From positions 1-58,189 of the forward strand of contig MWCO01000034.1 in assembly GCA_002070115.1 (NCBI GenBank): DNA of 58,189 nt. Reading direction: 5' to 3'. Numbering within the stretch: position 1 is the stretch's first letter; the number at the start of each line of letters is the position of its first letter. Source of the DNA: Deltaproteobacteria bacterium ADurb.Bin207 (GTDB lineage Bacteria > Myxococcota_A > Polyangia > Polyangiales > Polyangiaceae). Shown in pieces: positions 26,043-35,816 of this stretch. A program made the position numbers and the translations under genes. The notes under the pieces were generated by a model. That model ran no database searches, was not told the origin of the DNA, and saw only the letters and a program-made list of their open reading frames with translations.

Positions 26043-27527
26043 ATGCTCCGAAAAGCCAGGACATCTTTCTCCCTCGGCCCCTGGTCGTGGGTTCTTGTAT
26101 CGTCACTGCTTGGATGTGCTTCCGGAGAAGATGCGGATCGCTCTTTTGCCAATGGTGAAAATGGCGGAAAAGACGGCTCCTCCGATTCCTCCGAACAAGC
26201 GGATGCTGACACCGAGACCTCTTTTCCTTCGGACTTTGGAATGCCGTGCCAGAGCGATGAAGATTGCTCATCTGGGTTATGTGTCGAAGGTGCAGATGGG
26301 ACTGTATGTTCCGCTTTTTGTTCGGACTCCTGCCCAAAAGACTACGATTGCCTTTCTTACGAGGGGTTGCAGGGGCCTCACGATCACGTGTGCATCCCGC
26401 AAATCTCGCGACTGTGCCGCCCGTGCAAAAGCGATACGGACTGCCAGCGTCATGGCGTCGTACAGGATGCTTCCCGATGCATTCTTCAAGGGGATTTCGG
26501 CTCGTTTTGCGGAGTATCGTGCTCGGGGACCTGTCCTGATTCGTACGCTTGCGATGAAGTGAAACTCGCCTCCGGCGTGAGCGTATTCCAATGCGTTCCA
26601 GAAGGGGGCCGGTCTTGTGAATGTAGGCCTTCGTGGGCCGCGCTGGGATTGGAAACAACGTGTACCAACACCAATTCATACGGTGTTTGCACAGGCTCGC
26701 GCACTTGCGATGAGAATGGCCTCACCCCTTGTTCCGCCCCCACACCAAGCGCCGAAGTCTGCGATGGCACCGACAATGACTGCGATGGTCACGTCGACAA
26801 CGGTACGTGTAGTGACAATCTCGATTGCACCGAGGATGTCTGCGACGGCAAAGGCCAGTGCTCCAATCCCATCCAATCATCCTCCTGCTTGATAGATGGC
26901 GAATGCAAGAATTCCGGGGACCTCAACCCCACCAACTCCTGCCAATCCTGCAAACCATCGTCTTCGCAAACGGCGTGGACGGTCTTGACTGGCTCTTGCG
27001 ATGATGGCGACGTCTGTACCGTGCAGGATACTTGTGTGGAAGGGGTATGTGTCGGGCAGGTGCAGCAAGATTCCCATGAACCCAACGATGACTTGAATTC
27101 ATGTACCTCTTTTAACGCCGTCTCCGATTGCGATAGTTATCCCAAGGGCAGCTTGGAAGCTACGTTATATGGTGCAGGAGACGAGGATTGGTTCACCTAT
27201 ACGGTATCCGATAACGCCTTCTGTCTCATCTATCCTCGTGTATCTCTTACCGTGCCCACGGGCTCCAACTTCGATCTATGCGCCTACTACACATGCAAAA
27301 ACGGTGGCACCCTATCCCTGAAGTGTACGCACGGCACTCTGTCCACAGGCTATGGAATGAGTGGCTGCTGTTCCAATAACCCGGGCGACGCAGCAGAAAA
27401 TGTCCGTCTCACACCCACTTGCTCGGGCGGCGGCTTCGACGATTCGGGAACCGTTTACGTTCGCGTATTCAACGCAGAGCCTACGTTTACCTGCGCTCCG
27501 TACACACTGCAATATGGCGACGATTGA
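26043..27527 (+). CDS. Cysteine-rich lipoprotein with MopE-type motif and PPC-like domain
   Basis: This is a 494-residue lipoprotein (lipobox SLLGC). An acidic Ser/Asp linker is followed by cysteine-rich modules (MPCQSDEDCSSGLCVEG, CRPCKSDTDCQRHG), then the acidic MopE motif AEVCDGTDNDCDGHVDNGTC, further DVCDGKGQC-type modules common in Myxococcota surface proteins, and a C-terminal beta-sandwich beginning SHEPNDDLNSC...GDEDWFTYTV, which looks like a bacterial pre-peptidase C-terminal (PPC) domain. AGAGGT lies 7 nt before ATG 26043; ATG 26016 is an alternative. Probably a calcium- or copper-binding surface protein; no enzyme motif is seen. Confidence 0.82.
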   Translation: MLRKARTSFSLGPWSWVLVSSLLGCASGEDADRSFANGENGGKDGSSDSSEQADADTETSFPSDFGMPCQSDEDCSSGLCVEGADGTVCSAFCSDSCPKDYDCLSYEGLQGPHDHVCIPQISRLCRPCKSDTDCQRHGVVQDASRCILQGDFGSFCGVSCSGTCPDSYACDEVKLASGVSVFQCVPEGGRSCECRPSWAALGLETTCTNTNSYGVCTGSRTCDENGLTPCSAPTPSAEVCDGTDNDCDGHVDNGTCSDNLDCTEDVCDGKGQCSNPIQSSSCLIDGECKNSGDLNPTNSCQSCKPSSSQTAWTVLTGSCDDGDVCTVQDTCVEGVCVGQVQQDSHEPNDDLNSCTSFNAVSDCDSYPKGSLEATLYGAGDEDWFTYTVSDNAFCLIYPRVSLTVPTGSNFDLCAYYTCKNGGTLSLKCTHGTLSTGYGMSGCCSNNPGDAAENVRLTPTCSGGGFDDSGTVYVRVFNAEPTFTCAPYTLQYGDD

Positions 27528-27688
27528 CGTGACCTAATAGATCCTCTCCAGAGATCCAATCGATCCCTTTCGGATACCCAAGAACACCATTTCTCCAGCA
27601 CCGATACGGTTTAATAACCAAGCATGCCGTGGTTTCGTTGGCATGTATCGTGCTCCGTGTGGGCCGGGACTGTAGAGGAGAACCACGG

Positions 27689-28252
27689 ATGGCCGACCCC
27701 TCATTCGTCACCCCCTGTCATGCTTTGCTTCGGACTCGACCTGCCGTAGACGATCCTCCTTGCTTGCCACAGTTGCTTATTGAAAGTGGCTTGATCGAAG
27801 CGGAGTCCCTCGACGAAGCCATTCGCATCGCTGCCAATAGCTCACAACGTCTGCTCGATGTCCTGTTGAGTCATGACATCGTGGATGAACGCGTCGTTGC
27901 CGCCATGCTTTCCTACGAATTGAGCATGCCATGGGTCGATCCAGCCTTGATTCACCACGATCGCTGCGCGGCGCACGCTCTTCCTCGGTGGGTTGCAGAG
28001 AGTCTTCACGTGTTACCCATTCGTTACCAACAACGTGGTGAAGGAATTTTTTTGCTTGTCGCTACCGATGATCCGACGGATCACGAGGCCATGGTCGCGT
28101 GCTCGGTGTGGGCCGGGATGCCCATTCGTCCGTTGGTGGCTTGCACCAGCGCCATCCACAAGGCGATGGGTCGTTGGTTCGACGAAGTGCAAGTAGGCGA
28201 AATAATTGATGAAAACGAAGACGCGTTGCCGCAGACCGTAGCCGTGGCGTGA
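27689..28252 (+). CDS. Stand-alone MshEN / GspE N-terminal domain protein
   Basis: This 187-residue cytoplasmic protein consists almost entirely of the MshEN-type domain found at the N-terminus of type II secretion and type IV pilus ATPases (LPQLLIESGLIEAESLDEAI, LLSHDIVDERVVAAMLSYEL, then VLPIRYQQRGEGIFLLVATDDPTD). Some of these domains bind c-di-GMP. There is no ATPase part, so it may be a regulator or sensor rather than a motor. GAGGAG (27675-27680) lies 8 nt before the ATG at 27689; the upstream extension is rejected. It is convergent with the lyase gene, and their stop codons are directly adjacent. Confidence 0.78.
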   Translation: MADPSFVTPCHALLRTRPAVDDPPCLPQLLIESGLIEAESLDEAIRIAANSSQRLLDVLLSHDIVDERVVAAMLSYELSMPWVDPALIHHDRCAAHALPRWVAESLHVLPIRYQQRGEGIFLLVATDDPTDHEAMVACSVWAGMPIRPLVACTSAIHKAMGRWFDEVQVGEIIDENEDALPQTVAVA

Positions 28253-29140
28253 TCATCCGATCTTCGTAGACTCGATTGCTTCCGACAATTTCACGATTCG
28301 TTTTGCATTTTCGACGTGAAGGTTCTCCACGAGTTTTCCCTCCACGACCACCACTCCTTTTCCGGCGGCGGACGCCTCCTCGAACGCGACAATGATGGCT
28401 TTGGCTCGTTGCACCTGTTCGTTCGAGGGGGCGAACACGCGGTTCGCTATCTCGATGGTCCTGGGATGAATCAACGTTTTGCCATCAAATCCAAGCTCCA
28501 TGCCTTGTTGGCATGAAGCTTCGAAACCCTTGTCATCGGCAAGATCGAGATAAACACCGTCGAGAATGGGAATGCCCGCCGCCCGCGCAGCGAGAAGACA
28601 CAAGCCAAGTGCCGTCAGCATCGGTAATCGCAGGGGTGTATGTGCGGCATGAAGCTCATGAGCAAGGTCACTCGTGCCCATCACCAAACCACCCAATCGC
28701 GTACTCGCATTGGCGATCGACTCCGCATGCAGCATGCCCCGCGCCGTCTCCATCATGCACCATACCGATAGCTGCTCCGGCGCCTTTGCTTCCCACAAAA
28801 CGGAGACAGCTTGCTTCACCACCTCCGGACCATCGACTTTCGGAAGAACCACCGCATCCGCTTTTGATTGTGCCGCGGCCCAAAGATCGTCGTACCCCCA
28901 CGGCGTATTCAACCCATTGACACGAAGGAACAGTTCCCGCTTTCCAAAGCCGCCTTGCTCGATGGCGCGAAGCACGTTCTGCCGGGCCGTTTCTTTGACT
29001 TCCGGCGCAACCGAATCCTCCAAGTCGAAAATCAATCCATCGGCAGGCAGCGTCCGAGCTTTTTCCAAGGCACGAAGATTCGAACCCGGCACATACAGAA
29101 CGCTTCGTCGAGGACGGATCGTTGCTTGCGTTGCTTGCAT
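28253..29140 (-). CDS. HpcH/HpaI aldolase / CitE-like CoA ester lyase
   Basis: This 295-residue TIM-barrel enzyme belongs to the citrate lyase beta / malyl-CoA lyase group. Motifs are RRSVLYVPGSN at the start, the metal-binding LIFDLEDSVAP, LFLRVNGLNTPW, VVLPKVDG, the glutamate in CMMETARGM and GFDGKTLIHPRTIEI near the C-terminus. Members split or form malyl-CoA, citramalyl-CoA or related hydroxyacyl-CoA thioesters. The ATG at 29140 follows AAAGGGTGAT; an in-frame GTG 9 bp upstream is less likely. A true substrate cannot be fixed by reading. Neighbours give no pathway context. Confidence 0.88.
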   Translation of the reverse strand: MQATQATIRPRRSVLYVPGSNLRALEKARTLPADGLIFDLEDSVAPEVKETARQNVLRAIEQGGFGKRELFLRVNGLNTPWGYDDLWAAAQSKADAVVLPKVDGPEVVKQAVSVLWEAKAPEQLSVWCMMETARGMLHAESIANASTRLGGLVMGTSDLAHELHAAHTPLRLPMLTALGLCLLAARAAGIPILDGVYLDLADDKGFEASCQQGMELGFDGKTLIHPRTIEIANRVFAPSNEQVQRAKAIIVAFEEASAAGKGVVVVEGKLVENLHVENAKRIVKLSEAIESTKIG

Positions 29141-29315
29141 AAGTATCACCCTTTGCCTGTTTCCCGCCGCGAGTCATGGCCTGTGATCATCGCTTCCCCC
29201 TCGACTCACCAAGACCATCGACGCGATCCCATCTGGGTGGTTTGCGGATATGGGATTGTAAACACCTTTTGGTAACGAGAAGAAGTACGGGATAGCGTAA
29301 CCCGCAGTGCGGTTG

Positions 29316-31535
29316 CTACAGATCGATACTAGCTACATCCGTTCGGAAATTGCCTAGTCGCTGCACTTTGATTCGATCCAACGCGATCGAATACACCAAA
29401 TCGTCCATAAACAGGCTTCGTTTTACCATGCTCGTGGCATTGGACCACCATGTTCCGCAACTGGCATTGGCTGTGCCGTGGTCGATTCCGCCCAGACGCT
29501 TGAATCCTTTTTGAATGTCCACTTCATACACGAGCAAGCCGCTGAACGTAAGCGTGCCATATCTTCCCCGCCCTCCTCCTTCGCAAATCGTCATGGGAAA
29601 GGCGAGAAGCTTGCGGTCTTCCAGGTAGTTGAAGGCCAGATGGTTGACGATGGCTTCTGAACTCGTTCCCCGCGTTCCGATCGTTTCCTTATGTATCAGC
29701 CGAGGTTTCGTGGAATCGGTCACATCGAAGAGTTGAAGCATCACCCCATTGAACAACGCATACTCATCTAAGTCGTCCGCATCGAATCCTATCGACAGCA
29801 GATGGTTCCGGCCGATTCGGTGGATATACGTCGAAAAGCCGGGAATCTTGAGTTCACCGACGATCCTGGGATGCAAAGGATCGTGCAGGTCGAGGACGAA
29901 AAGCGGATCGGTTTTCTTGAACGTGACGATATATCCGCGATCGCCATCAAAACGGACGGCACGGATGTCCTCTTCAGGAGCGATATTGGTCACGCGTCCC
30001 ACCCGCACAAGGTTTTCGCCCGATTGGGAAAGCACCGATACTGTGCTTCGAACGTTCGGATTGGGTACCCGACCTTGCGTCGTGGCAATGCGGAGATTCC
30101 CATTCCACTCGTCCATCGCAAACTGGTTCAACACATGACCAGGAACGATACCGCTGCCAAGGTATCGGGTGTCACCAGGAGAGGAACCGATCCGAAACTT
30201 ATGGATCTCCGTCACCTCTTCGCTGGACGAATAAAAGCTGTACCAGCGCCCCGCAGAGTGAGGCTTATGTTGCGAAGAAGCAAGGTAAAGTGCGTCGACA
30301 GAAGCATATACCGCGCCAGGACGAGTTGCGACCGTAGACGTTGCAGCGGGACCTTGATCTTGCAACAAATCAATCGATACGAGGGTGGTATACGCGTTCT
30401 CATGACGGAGGCGCGTTTCGTATCCAATGCATAACGCCGTTTCGACACCGTTTTCACGCAAGGTGGGTGTGCCAACTCCCGTCGCGCGGATGATTCGCTC
30501 GTTTTCGCGCTTTAGGGCGGCAAACTTCGCGCGTACCGACGCCTCCAGCGTTCCGCACATCTCCAGGTCTCTCGGCCAATATAAGAGTTGCTCCGTTCGA
30601 TCAGCGTCCGCAACCACCGTATGAACCGCGTTGCCGATTCTTCGAGCCGTGAGAAGAGAGCCAGAGAGTTCAATTCGGCGCACCGAACGCGGCGCCGATC
30701 GATTCGAAATATCATATACCGTGATCATCGTCGACGTGCCGTCCGCCGCAAATTGACAGTCGTAGCCGTAGGTGCATCGTCGAGTCTGCCCACGACTCGA
30801 TGTATATACGACCGCTCGGTTTTCCGTGATGAACATCTCGCGCGCTTGGCCGTCGAGACGAGTCGTGGACAATACACGCGGGTTCATCGCTTCGATGATG
30901 CGTAACTTGCCATTGGAGACGACATACACATACTGCCCATCCGTTTTCACGAAATCTGCTTCGTCAACACCCGCAACTTGCAGATTGGTCGTCGATGCAC
31001 TTTTCGCACGACGGGGAGAAGGTGGTGCGGGGCGACCATTGACGGTGGAACTACCTAGCCTGACCTTTGGCACCGAATGGCCTCCGGAGAGAGGAGCGCC
31101 TGCTTCGCCACGGCTGGAGCCTTGCATCGAGCCAATTCCGTACCCGCTGTATCCGTCTGTCATTGTGCCGCTGCGTGCTCGATACTGCTCCCAGCAGTCC
31201 GGTTGACTCTCCGCCCAGGTTCGAAAAGCATCATCCACGTTCGCGCGCATGTCGGCGATTCGTTTCGCAATGATGCGTTCTTTGACTGCGGGGGCCATGT
31301 CGCAAGTGTTGATGGTCAGACGCACTTCCTGGAGTGCCCCCACGTTGGGGTCATCCGCCAAGACCACGGCAGCAGCAGTAGTAGGAGGAGTGGATGCTTC
31401 CACGGAAGGCGTCGACGGAGGTGATGCGGCAGGCGCAGTGGATTTTGGTGGGATGGATTCAGGAACCGGTGGGACGCAAGCAGCGAATATTAGAACCAAT
31501 GAGGCAAGCAGTAGCGTCGATCGTGTCTCGTGCAT
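29316..31535 (-). CDS. Beta-propeller domain lipoprotein (COG4880 type)
   Basis: This is a 739-residue lipoprotein (lipobox FAAC) with a Pro/Ser/Thr-rich linker and a large beta-propeller. The family opening TNLQVAGVDEADFVKTDGQ near residue 190 and repeats such as VYVVSNGKLRIIEAMNPR and VLDLHDPLHPRIVGELKIPG define the secreted C-terminal beta-propeller group. Some archaeal and bacterial members are linked to surface binding or protease inhibition; the role is unknown here. ATG 31535 is preceded by GGAGGT (31541-31546) with a 5-nt spacer, so the 42-residue upstream extension is rejected. It follows the subtilase gene after a 381-bp gap. Confidence 0.87.
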   Translation of the reverse strand: MHETRSTLLLASLVLIFAACVPPVPESIPPKSTAPAASPPSTPSVEASTPPTTAAAVVLADDPNVGALQEVRLTINTCDMAPAVKERIIAKRIADMRANVDDAFRTWAESQPDCWEQYRARSGTMTDGYSGYGIGSMQGSSRGEAGAPLSGGHSVPKVRLGSSTVNGRPAPPSPRRAKSASTTNLQVAGVDEADFVKTDGQYVYVVSNGKLRIIEAMNPRVLSTTRLDGQAREMFITENRAVVYTSSRGQTRRCTYGYDCQFAADGTSTMITVYDISNRSAPRSVRRIELSGSLLTARRIGNAVHTVVADADRTEQLLYWPRDLEMCGTLEASVRAKFAALKRENERIIRATGVGTPTLRENGVETALCIGYETRLRHENAYTTLVSIDLLQDQGPAATSTVATRPGAVYASVDALYLASSQHKPHSAGRWYSFYSSSEEVTEIHKFRIGSSPGDTRYLGSGIVPGHVLNQFAMDEWNGNLRIATTQGRVPNPNVRSTVSVLSQSGENLVRVGRVTNIAPEEDIRAVRFDGDRGYIVTFKKTDPLFVLDLHDPLHPRIVGELKIPGFSTYIHRIGRNHLLSIGFDADDLDEYALFNGVMLQLFDVTDSTKPRLIHKETIGTRGTSSEAIVNHLAFNYLEDRKLLAFPMTICEGGGRGRYGTLTFSGLLVYEVDIQKGFKRLGGIDHGTANASCGTWWSNATSMVKRSLFMDDLVYSIALDRIKVQRLGNFRTDVASIDL

Positions 31536-31916
31536 CACGCACCTCCGTAAGTGAATGGGCAATCCGTCAGAGCTAGGACCACGAAAAACGTCGAAGGTTT
31601 CAAAGGAAATCACATGCGTAGGGTTTGAATCACCAAGTCTTCGACAAGGATGCTCGCTCACCCGCAGGCTCTTCGTCCCAGGGCCAGACGATCGACCCGG
31701 TCAAAGAAAATGTTTGCCATGCGTCATTCCATGGAAATGGGCTCTGATTGAGCAGGCTTCAAAACGCCGACAAGTGAGTCCCTTTGCCTGAATGGCTACG
31801 CTCCCACAACGCAGGTGCGACGGGATGAACGAAAGGATTTCAGCGTATGGACGGTCTTATAACGAGCAGATTGGGGCCGATCTTCACTTACGATTGCCTT
31901 CGAATACCGAGCCAAT
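31536..31916. other. Gene-free stretch upstream of the propeller gene
   Basis: This 381-bp gap separates the subtilase stop from the beta-propeller start on the same strand. Apart from the GGAGGT ribosome site at 31541-31546 I find no coding frame with supporting signals, no terminator and no clear promoter. The length suggests the propeller gene has its own promoter here. Confidence 0.45.
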
Positions 31917-34900
31917 TCATCGACGGGACTGCTTGTTCGAACATCGTCGTTTTCTCAATGCGCTGATTGCCAACAGTGACAACCATGAGAACCATCGGGG
32001 CGCAGGAGTCACCCCGATGACCCCACAAGAGCATCCCCCTCCAGCGGAATAGTCTGTAATATCAAGTGGATAGCTGGCGTCCGGCTGCTGTCCTGGATCC
32101 AAGTCACCCTTAGTATGCAGAACGGAAATCCGGGTGGTGGACCGATCATTTTCCGTATTGCTATCACAATCCGCGGCTGTGGATACTTCTGCCGTGAACT
32201 CGAAGTCGGCGGATGCCGCTTGTACGGTGACCTCGATGTTTGCCTGAGCACCGTCTTCGAGTTTCTCGAACGTGCAGTTCGAAAGCGTACAAGTGCCACT
32301 ATCCGAAGACAGGGCGATGATTTTGGCGCCATTCGTAGCTGAAACCGATAGTTTCACATCACGCGCTTCGCTGCCTTGCTGATGCGTGACGTAAATGGGC
32401 CACGTCGACGAAGCCAATGCGTTCATTTCCACCGGTGCGTTTTGACTGACTTCGAGGTCGCTGGGGTACACGGCGCCCACATCTGCCAGAGTCACCACCT
32501 CGAAACGCTTCCCCAATTCATTGCTGTGATGGATCAACAGGAGGGAAGGGAAGCCTTGTGCGTCCCAATGTTCGCGATGGAGATAAACACGAACGGCATC
32601 GCCCGGCCCGTATAACGGCATACCCCGATAGCCCGCGCGTGCCGTGTCCACAGGGGCTTTCGTGGGATCGTGGGTTATCCAATCGGTTCGATCCAATAGG
32701 AATGGGAACGAGGGTTGTTGCGTAGTCACGCGAAAAGAAAACGCGGCGTTGTCTTCCGACAACTCCGAAAGCGCTGCGAGTGGCACCGGAAATATCAATA
32801 CGCTGTTGAAGTACGGCTCCGTGTTGAGTTCGTCACGACGCGCGGCATTCAAGTCCGCCCGTCCTACGCGAGCACCCTGGCTTTGCCGGTATGTGACGGA
32901 TCGCAGGACATCGCGAAACCGGTAAGGTGAAGAAGGCTCCGCGACGACCGTATAGTCTTCCACGAAGTCGCCCGTGGTATCGATGGCGATGGAGAACAGA
33001 CTCAAGGGACCTTTGGCTGGAGTCGTCCACTGTCCCGCGACTGCCACGGCAATGTACAATTTTCCGTCCTTGAACGAGCCAACGCTGGCAAGATCGTTGG
33101 CGATACCCACCTGCACGATGGTGGCTTCACCGGGGGGAATGGGAGGCAAAATGGGTAACGGACGAGACAACAGGTGTTGGAACACGGAGACGACAGGTTC
33201 TTTGTGGGCGCCCTGTCCTTGAATGGGGATGCTGATGGGGGGATCGTCGCCCACGATGCATTGGGCTGCTTCGCCGGCCGCATGTCGATCCGCCGCGCGA
33301 ACGATGGCATGAAAGGGGACACGAAGACTTGGGTTTTCCTGGTCCGAGAGCACGATCGAGCCGCCAAATTCTGTAATAAAATGGCGAGGATACGATTCAT
33401 TTCCCATGCTCAACGTGGCGGGAGTATGCGGATCGGGTGCTTCGATCGGAAGCTTGTCCGGATCGAGGGTGAGACTCACCGTCACCGTGGCCGTTGCTTG
33501 TGGATCAACCGTTACCGTGCTCGGACTCACCGAGATCGAAGCGCCTTCGAGGGGATAGGTTGGTGCCGCGGAAAGATCGAAAACCCGTGGTGCCAGGCCG
33601 TGGTTGGAAATGACCAAGTCCTGCTGTGTGGTCACCGTCTGTGCCGTGAGGATGGTGCCGAAAGAAAGCGATACGGCACCCGGCGGTTCCGCCGCGGCCA
33701 CCGTTACCGTCTGCCGAGCCGCGTCGTCGACCCGAATCCGTCCCGCACCGCCCAACGAAACAGGAACAGGAATCCCTTTCGGGTTAGCCATCGGTGCGGT
33801 GGTGTTCATCATCATGGCTTTGATATCGAACGCGGAGAGCGATGGATGGGCCTGACGAAGGACCGCCGCAGCGCCCGCGGCCATGGGACATGCCATGCTC
33901 GTTCCGCTCGTTTCGCGCGGGTCGGTTCCTGAACCCACGCCAGCAGAAAGGATGGCGAGCCCCGGTGCCGCCACATCGGGTTTCAAACGGCCATCGATGG
34001 AGCGCGGGCCACGAGAGGAAAAGCTCGCGATCTGATCGGAAGGAATATCTGCCACGTACGTGTTGTGAGCATCCAGGGTGACGTTCACGCCTCCCGCAAG
34101 ATGAGTGGACAAAGATGTGCCATCGGTATTGCGAATCAATACGGCCGGAATCGGCTTTTGCGATCCGTCACCGCCCATCGAAAAAGGTTCGTTTTGCACC
34201 ACGTTGTCCACGATGACCGCGGCAAGGGCACCCGCATCGACCGCTCGCTGCACCTTATCGACGAAATAGCAATTTCCCCGCTTGATATACGCGATTCTGC
34301 CAGAGAGGTCCGAAGCATTCTGCAGGTCGCTGCAGGCATCGGCGGGTTCGGTAGCTACGAGCGTTCCGGAGATGGATCCCGTCTCGATTAGTGGACGACT
34401 GAAAGCCCCTTCGGCGCACGGTATGTTTCCCGCGATGGAAGAAGGGGAATCGATGCGCAACGCGAGATACGAAATCTCATCGACGGTTGCGGCAACGGAC
34501 AGCGTTTCGGTATAGGTCGCGGGTTCGCCCGTCACGAAGAACGTGTCCCCATCATTGCCCGCGGCGACAACGAGCAGCATACCGGCCAGGGTTGCGTTTT
34601 TTACGATCTCCGCTTCCGTCTGGGATTGAAGCCCGTAAGAGCCTCCGAGGGACATATTCAACACATCGAGATGGTCGCTGAAGTTGCCGTCATCGTTGGG
34701 GTCGACAGCCCAATCGATGGCGGAAATGACCATATTGGTGCCCCCATCGCAGCCGAAGATCTTGAGCGCATACAGGCTTGCCTCGGGTGCGACTCCTGGA
34801 AAAACCCGAAAGGTTTTGGGGTCGAGGGATGCGAGATAGGAGCTGGAAAACGTGCTGCCATCGAGATTCACGCCCATTCCCGCGGCAATGCCCGCCACAT

Positions 34901-35618
34901 GGGTGCCATGACCGCCAGCGATTACCGTCGATTCTTCTTCAAAACAGTCCAATGGATCGGGATCAGGTTTGATCCCGCTGCTGCCATTGTATTTGTCGCC
35001 GACGAAATCCCATCCACCCACGACTTTGGCGGTGGGAAACGTGCCCGGCTCGATGATCGTGCGGTCGTTGTTGGTGTAGTCCTGCGGGTTGCCGCTTCCC
35101 CCGAAATCCGCATGCAAATAATCGATCCCGGTGTCGATGATACCAATTCGAATACCTGCTCCGGTGGCTCCTGGCGTTTCCCACGCCCGCGGAGCCCCCA
35201 CGAAAGGAACCGCGGAACTCAAGGATCGCTCGTAATACGGAACCGATTCCACACGAACGACCCCGGATAACGCCGTGAGCCGCGAGGCTCGTCGCGCGGG
35301 TATGCGAACCTGCAATACATTGGCAAGTCGTTTGATACTGGCGACTACCTCGCCCCCCAACGACTCGACCTGCTCTGTCATCCACTCGTGTTGTTGGCGA
35401 AGAGAGTCGAGTTGTCGTCGTGCTCGATCGATGTTTCCCGCGGACCCAAAAGGTTGCCTTAAATCCAGCACATCGAGAACACACGGCCCTTGCAATACGA
35501 CATGAAGCGAGAGCCACGAATCATCGTCGGGAGGGTTAACGGTCGGAGCCGCGATAACGGGAGAAGCGGTGAGCGCGATGGAAAGCGCAAAACCGGCGAA
35601 TCGCGCAAGACGAGTCAT
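31917..35618 (-). CDS. Secreted subtilisin-like (S8) serine protease with MYXO-CTERM-type tail
   Basis: This 1233-residue protease has a signal peptide (cleavage near ASPVIAA) and an inhibitor-like prodomain to about residue 135. The S8 domain carries the triad Asp162 (GIIDTGIDY), His237 (GGHGTHVAG) and Ser574 (SGTSMACP). A protease-associated (PA) domain is inserted at about residues 400-510 (IAYIKRGNCYFVDK). Beta-sandwich domains fill residues 640-1190, similar to Fn3-like domains of large subtilases. The C-terminus has GGGCSCG, a hydrophobic helix (WFSWLSLLAISAL) and a basic RKRR end, the layout of a MYXO-CTERM sorting signal. It probably becomes surface-attached through that Cys motif. 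Confidence 0.93.
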   Translation of the reverse strand: MTRLARFAGFALSIALTASPVIAAPTVNPPDDDSWLSLHVVLQGPCVLDVLDLRQPFGSAGNIDRARRQLDSLRQQHEWMTEQVESLGGEVVASIKRLANVLQVRIPARRASRLTALSGVVRVESVPYYERSLSSAVPFVGAPRAWETPGATGAGIRIGIIDTGIDYLHADFGGSGNPQDYTNNDRTIIEPGTFPTAKVVGGWDFVGDKYNGSSGIKPDPDPLDCFEEESTVIAGGHGTHVAGIAAGMGVNLDGSTFSSSYLASLDPKTFRVFPGVAPEASLYALKIFGCDGGTNMVISAIDWAVDPNDDGNFSDHLDVLNMSLGGSYGLQSQTEAEIVKNATLAGMLLVVAAGNDGDTFFVTGEPATYTETLSVAATVDEISYLALRIDSPSSIAGNIPCAEGAFSRPLIETGSISGTLVATEPADACSDLQNASDLSGRIAYIKRGNCYFVDKVQRAVDAGALAAVIVDNVVQNEPFSMGGDGSQKPIPAVLIRNTDGTSLSTHLAGGVNVTLDAHNTYVADIPSDQIASFSSRGPRSIDGRLKPDVAAPGLAILSAGVGSGTDPRETSGTSMACPMAAGAAAVLRQAHPSLSAFDIKAMMMNTTAPMANPKGIPVPVSLGGAGRIRVDDAARQTVTVAAAEPPGAVSLSFGTILTAQTVTTQQDLVISNHGLAPRVFDLSAAPTYPLEGASISVSPSTVTVDPQATATVTVSLTLDPDKLPIEAPDPHTPATLSMGNESYPRHFITEFGGSIVLSDQENPSLRVPFHAIVRAADRHAAGEAAQCIVGDDPPISIPIQGQGAHKEPVVSVFQHLLSRPLPILPPIPPGEATIVQVGIANDLASVGSFKDGKLYIAVAVAGQWTTPAKGPLSLFSIAIDTTGDFVEDYTVVAEPSSPYRFRDVLRSVTYRQSQGARVGRADLNAARRDELNTEPYFNSVLIFPVPLAALSELSEDNAAFSFRVTTQQPSFPFLLDRTDWITHDPTKAPVDTARAGYRGMPLYGPGDAVRVYLHREHWDAQGFPSLLLIHHSNELGKRFEVVTLADVGAVYPSDLEVSQNAPVEMNALASSTWPIYVTHQQGSEARDVKLSVSATNGAKIIALSSDSGTCTLSNCTFEKLEDGAQANIEVTVQAASADFEFTAEVSTAADCDSNTENDRSTTRISVLHTKGDLDPGQQPDASYPLDITDYSAGGGCSCGVIGVTPAPRWFSWLSLLAISALRKRRCSNKQSRR

Positions 35619-35816
35619 GGCGTCAGACTAGGAGTAGTGGGTAAGGAAGGGAATGCGGTTAGCGCCGTTCGAGGGAAATAAGTTGGTCAAGCAACGGTGG
35701 ACTCGTTGTGGGGGGATGCTTCGATATCCTCAGAAACACTGGAATTTTCAAAATATCCCAAGGCACCGGGACCGCCTCCTACGCCTGTTACAATCATTCT
35801 GGTATGCTTCAATCCC

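Noticed and set aside
35697..35816. Upstream extension of the FHA-like gene
   Set aside because: The 40 extra residues (starting MDSLWGDASISS) show no domain match and no better ribosome site than the ATG at 35817.
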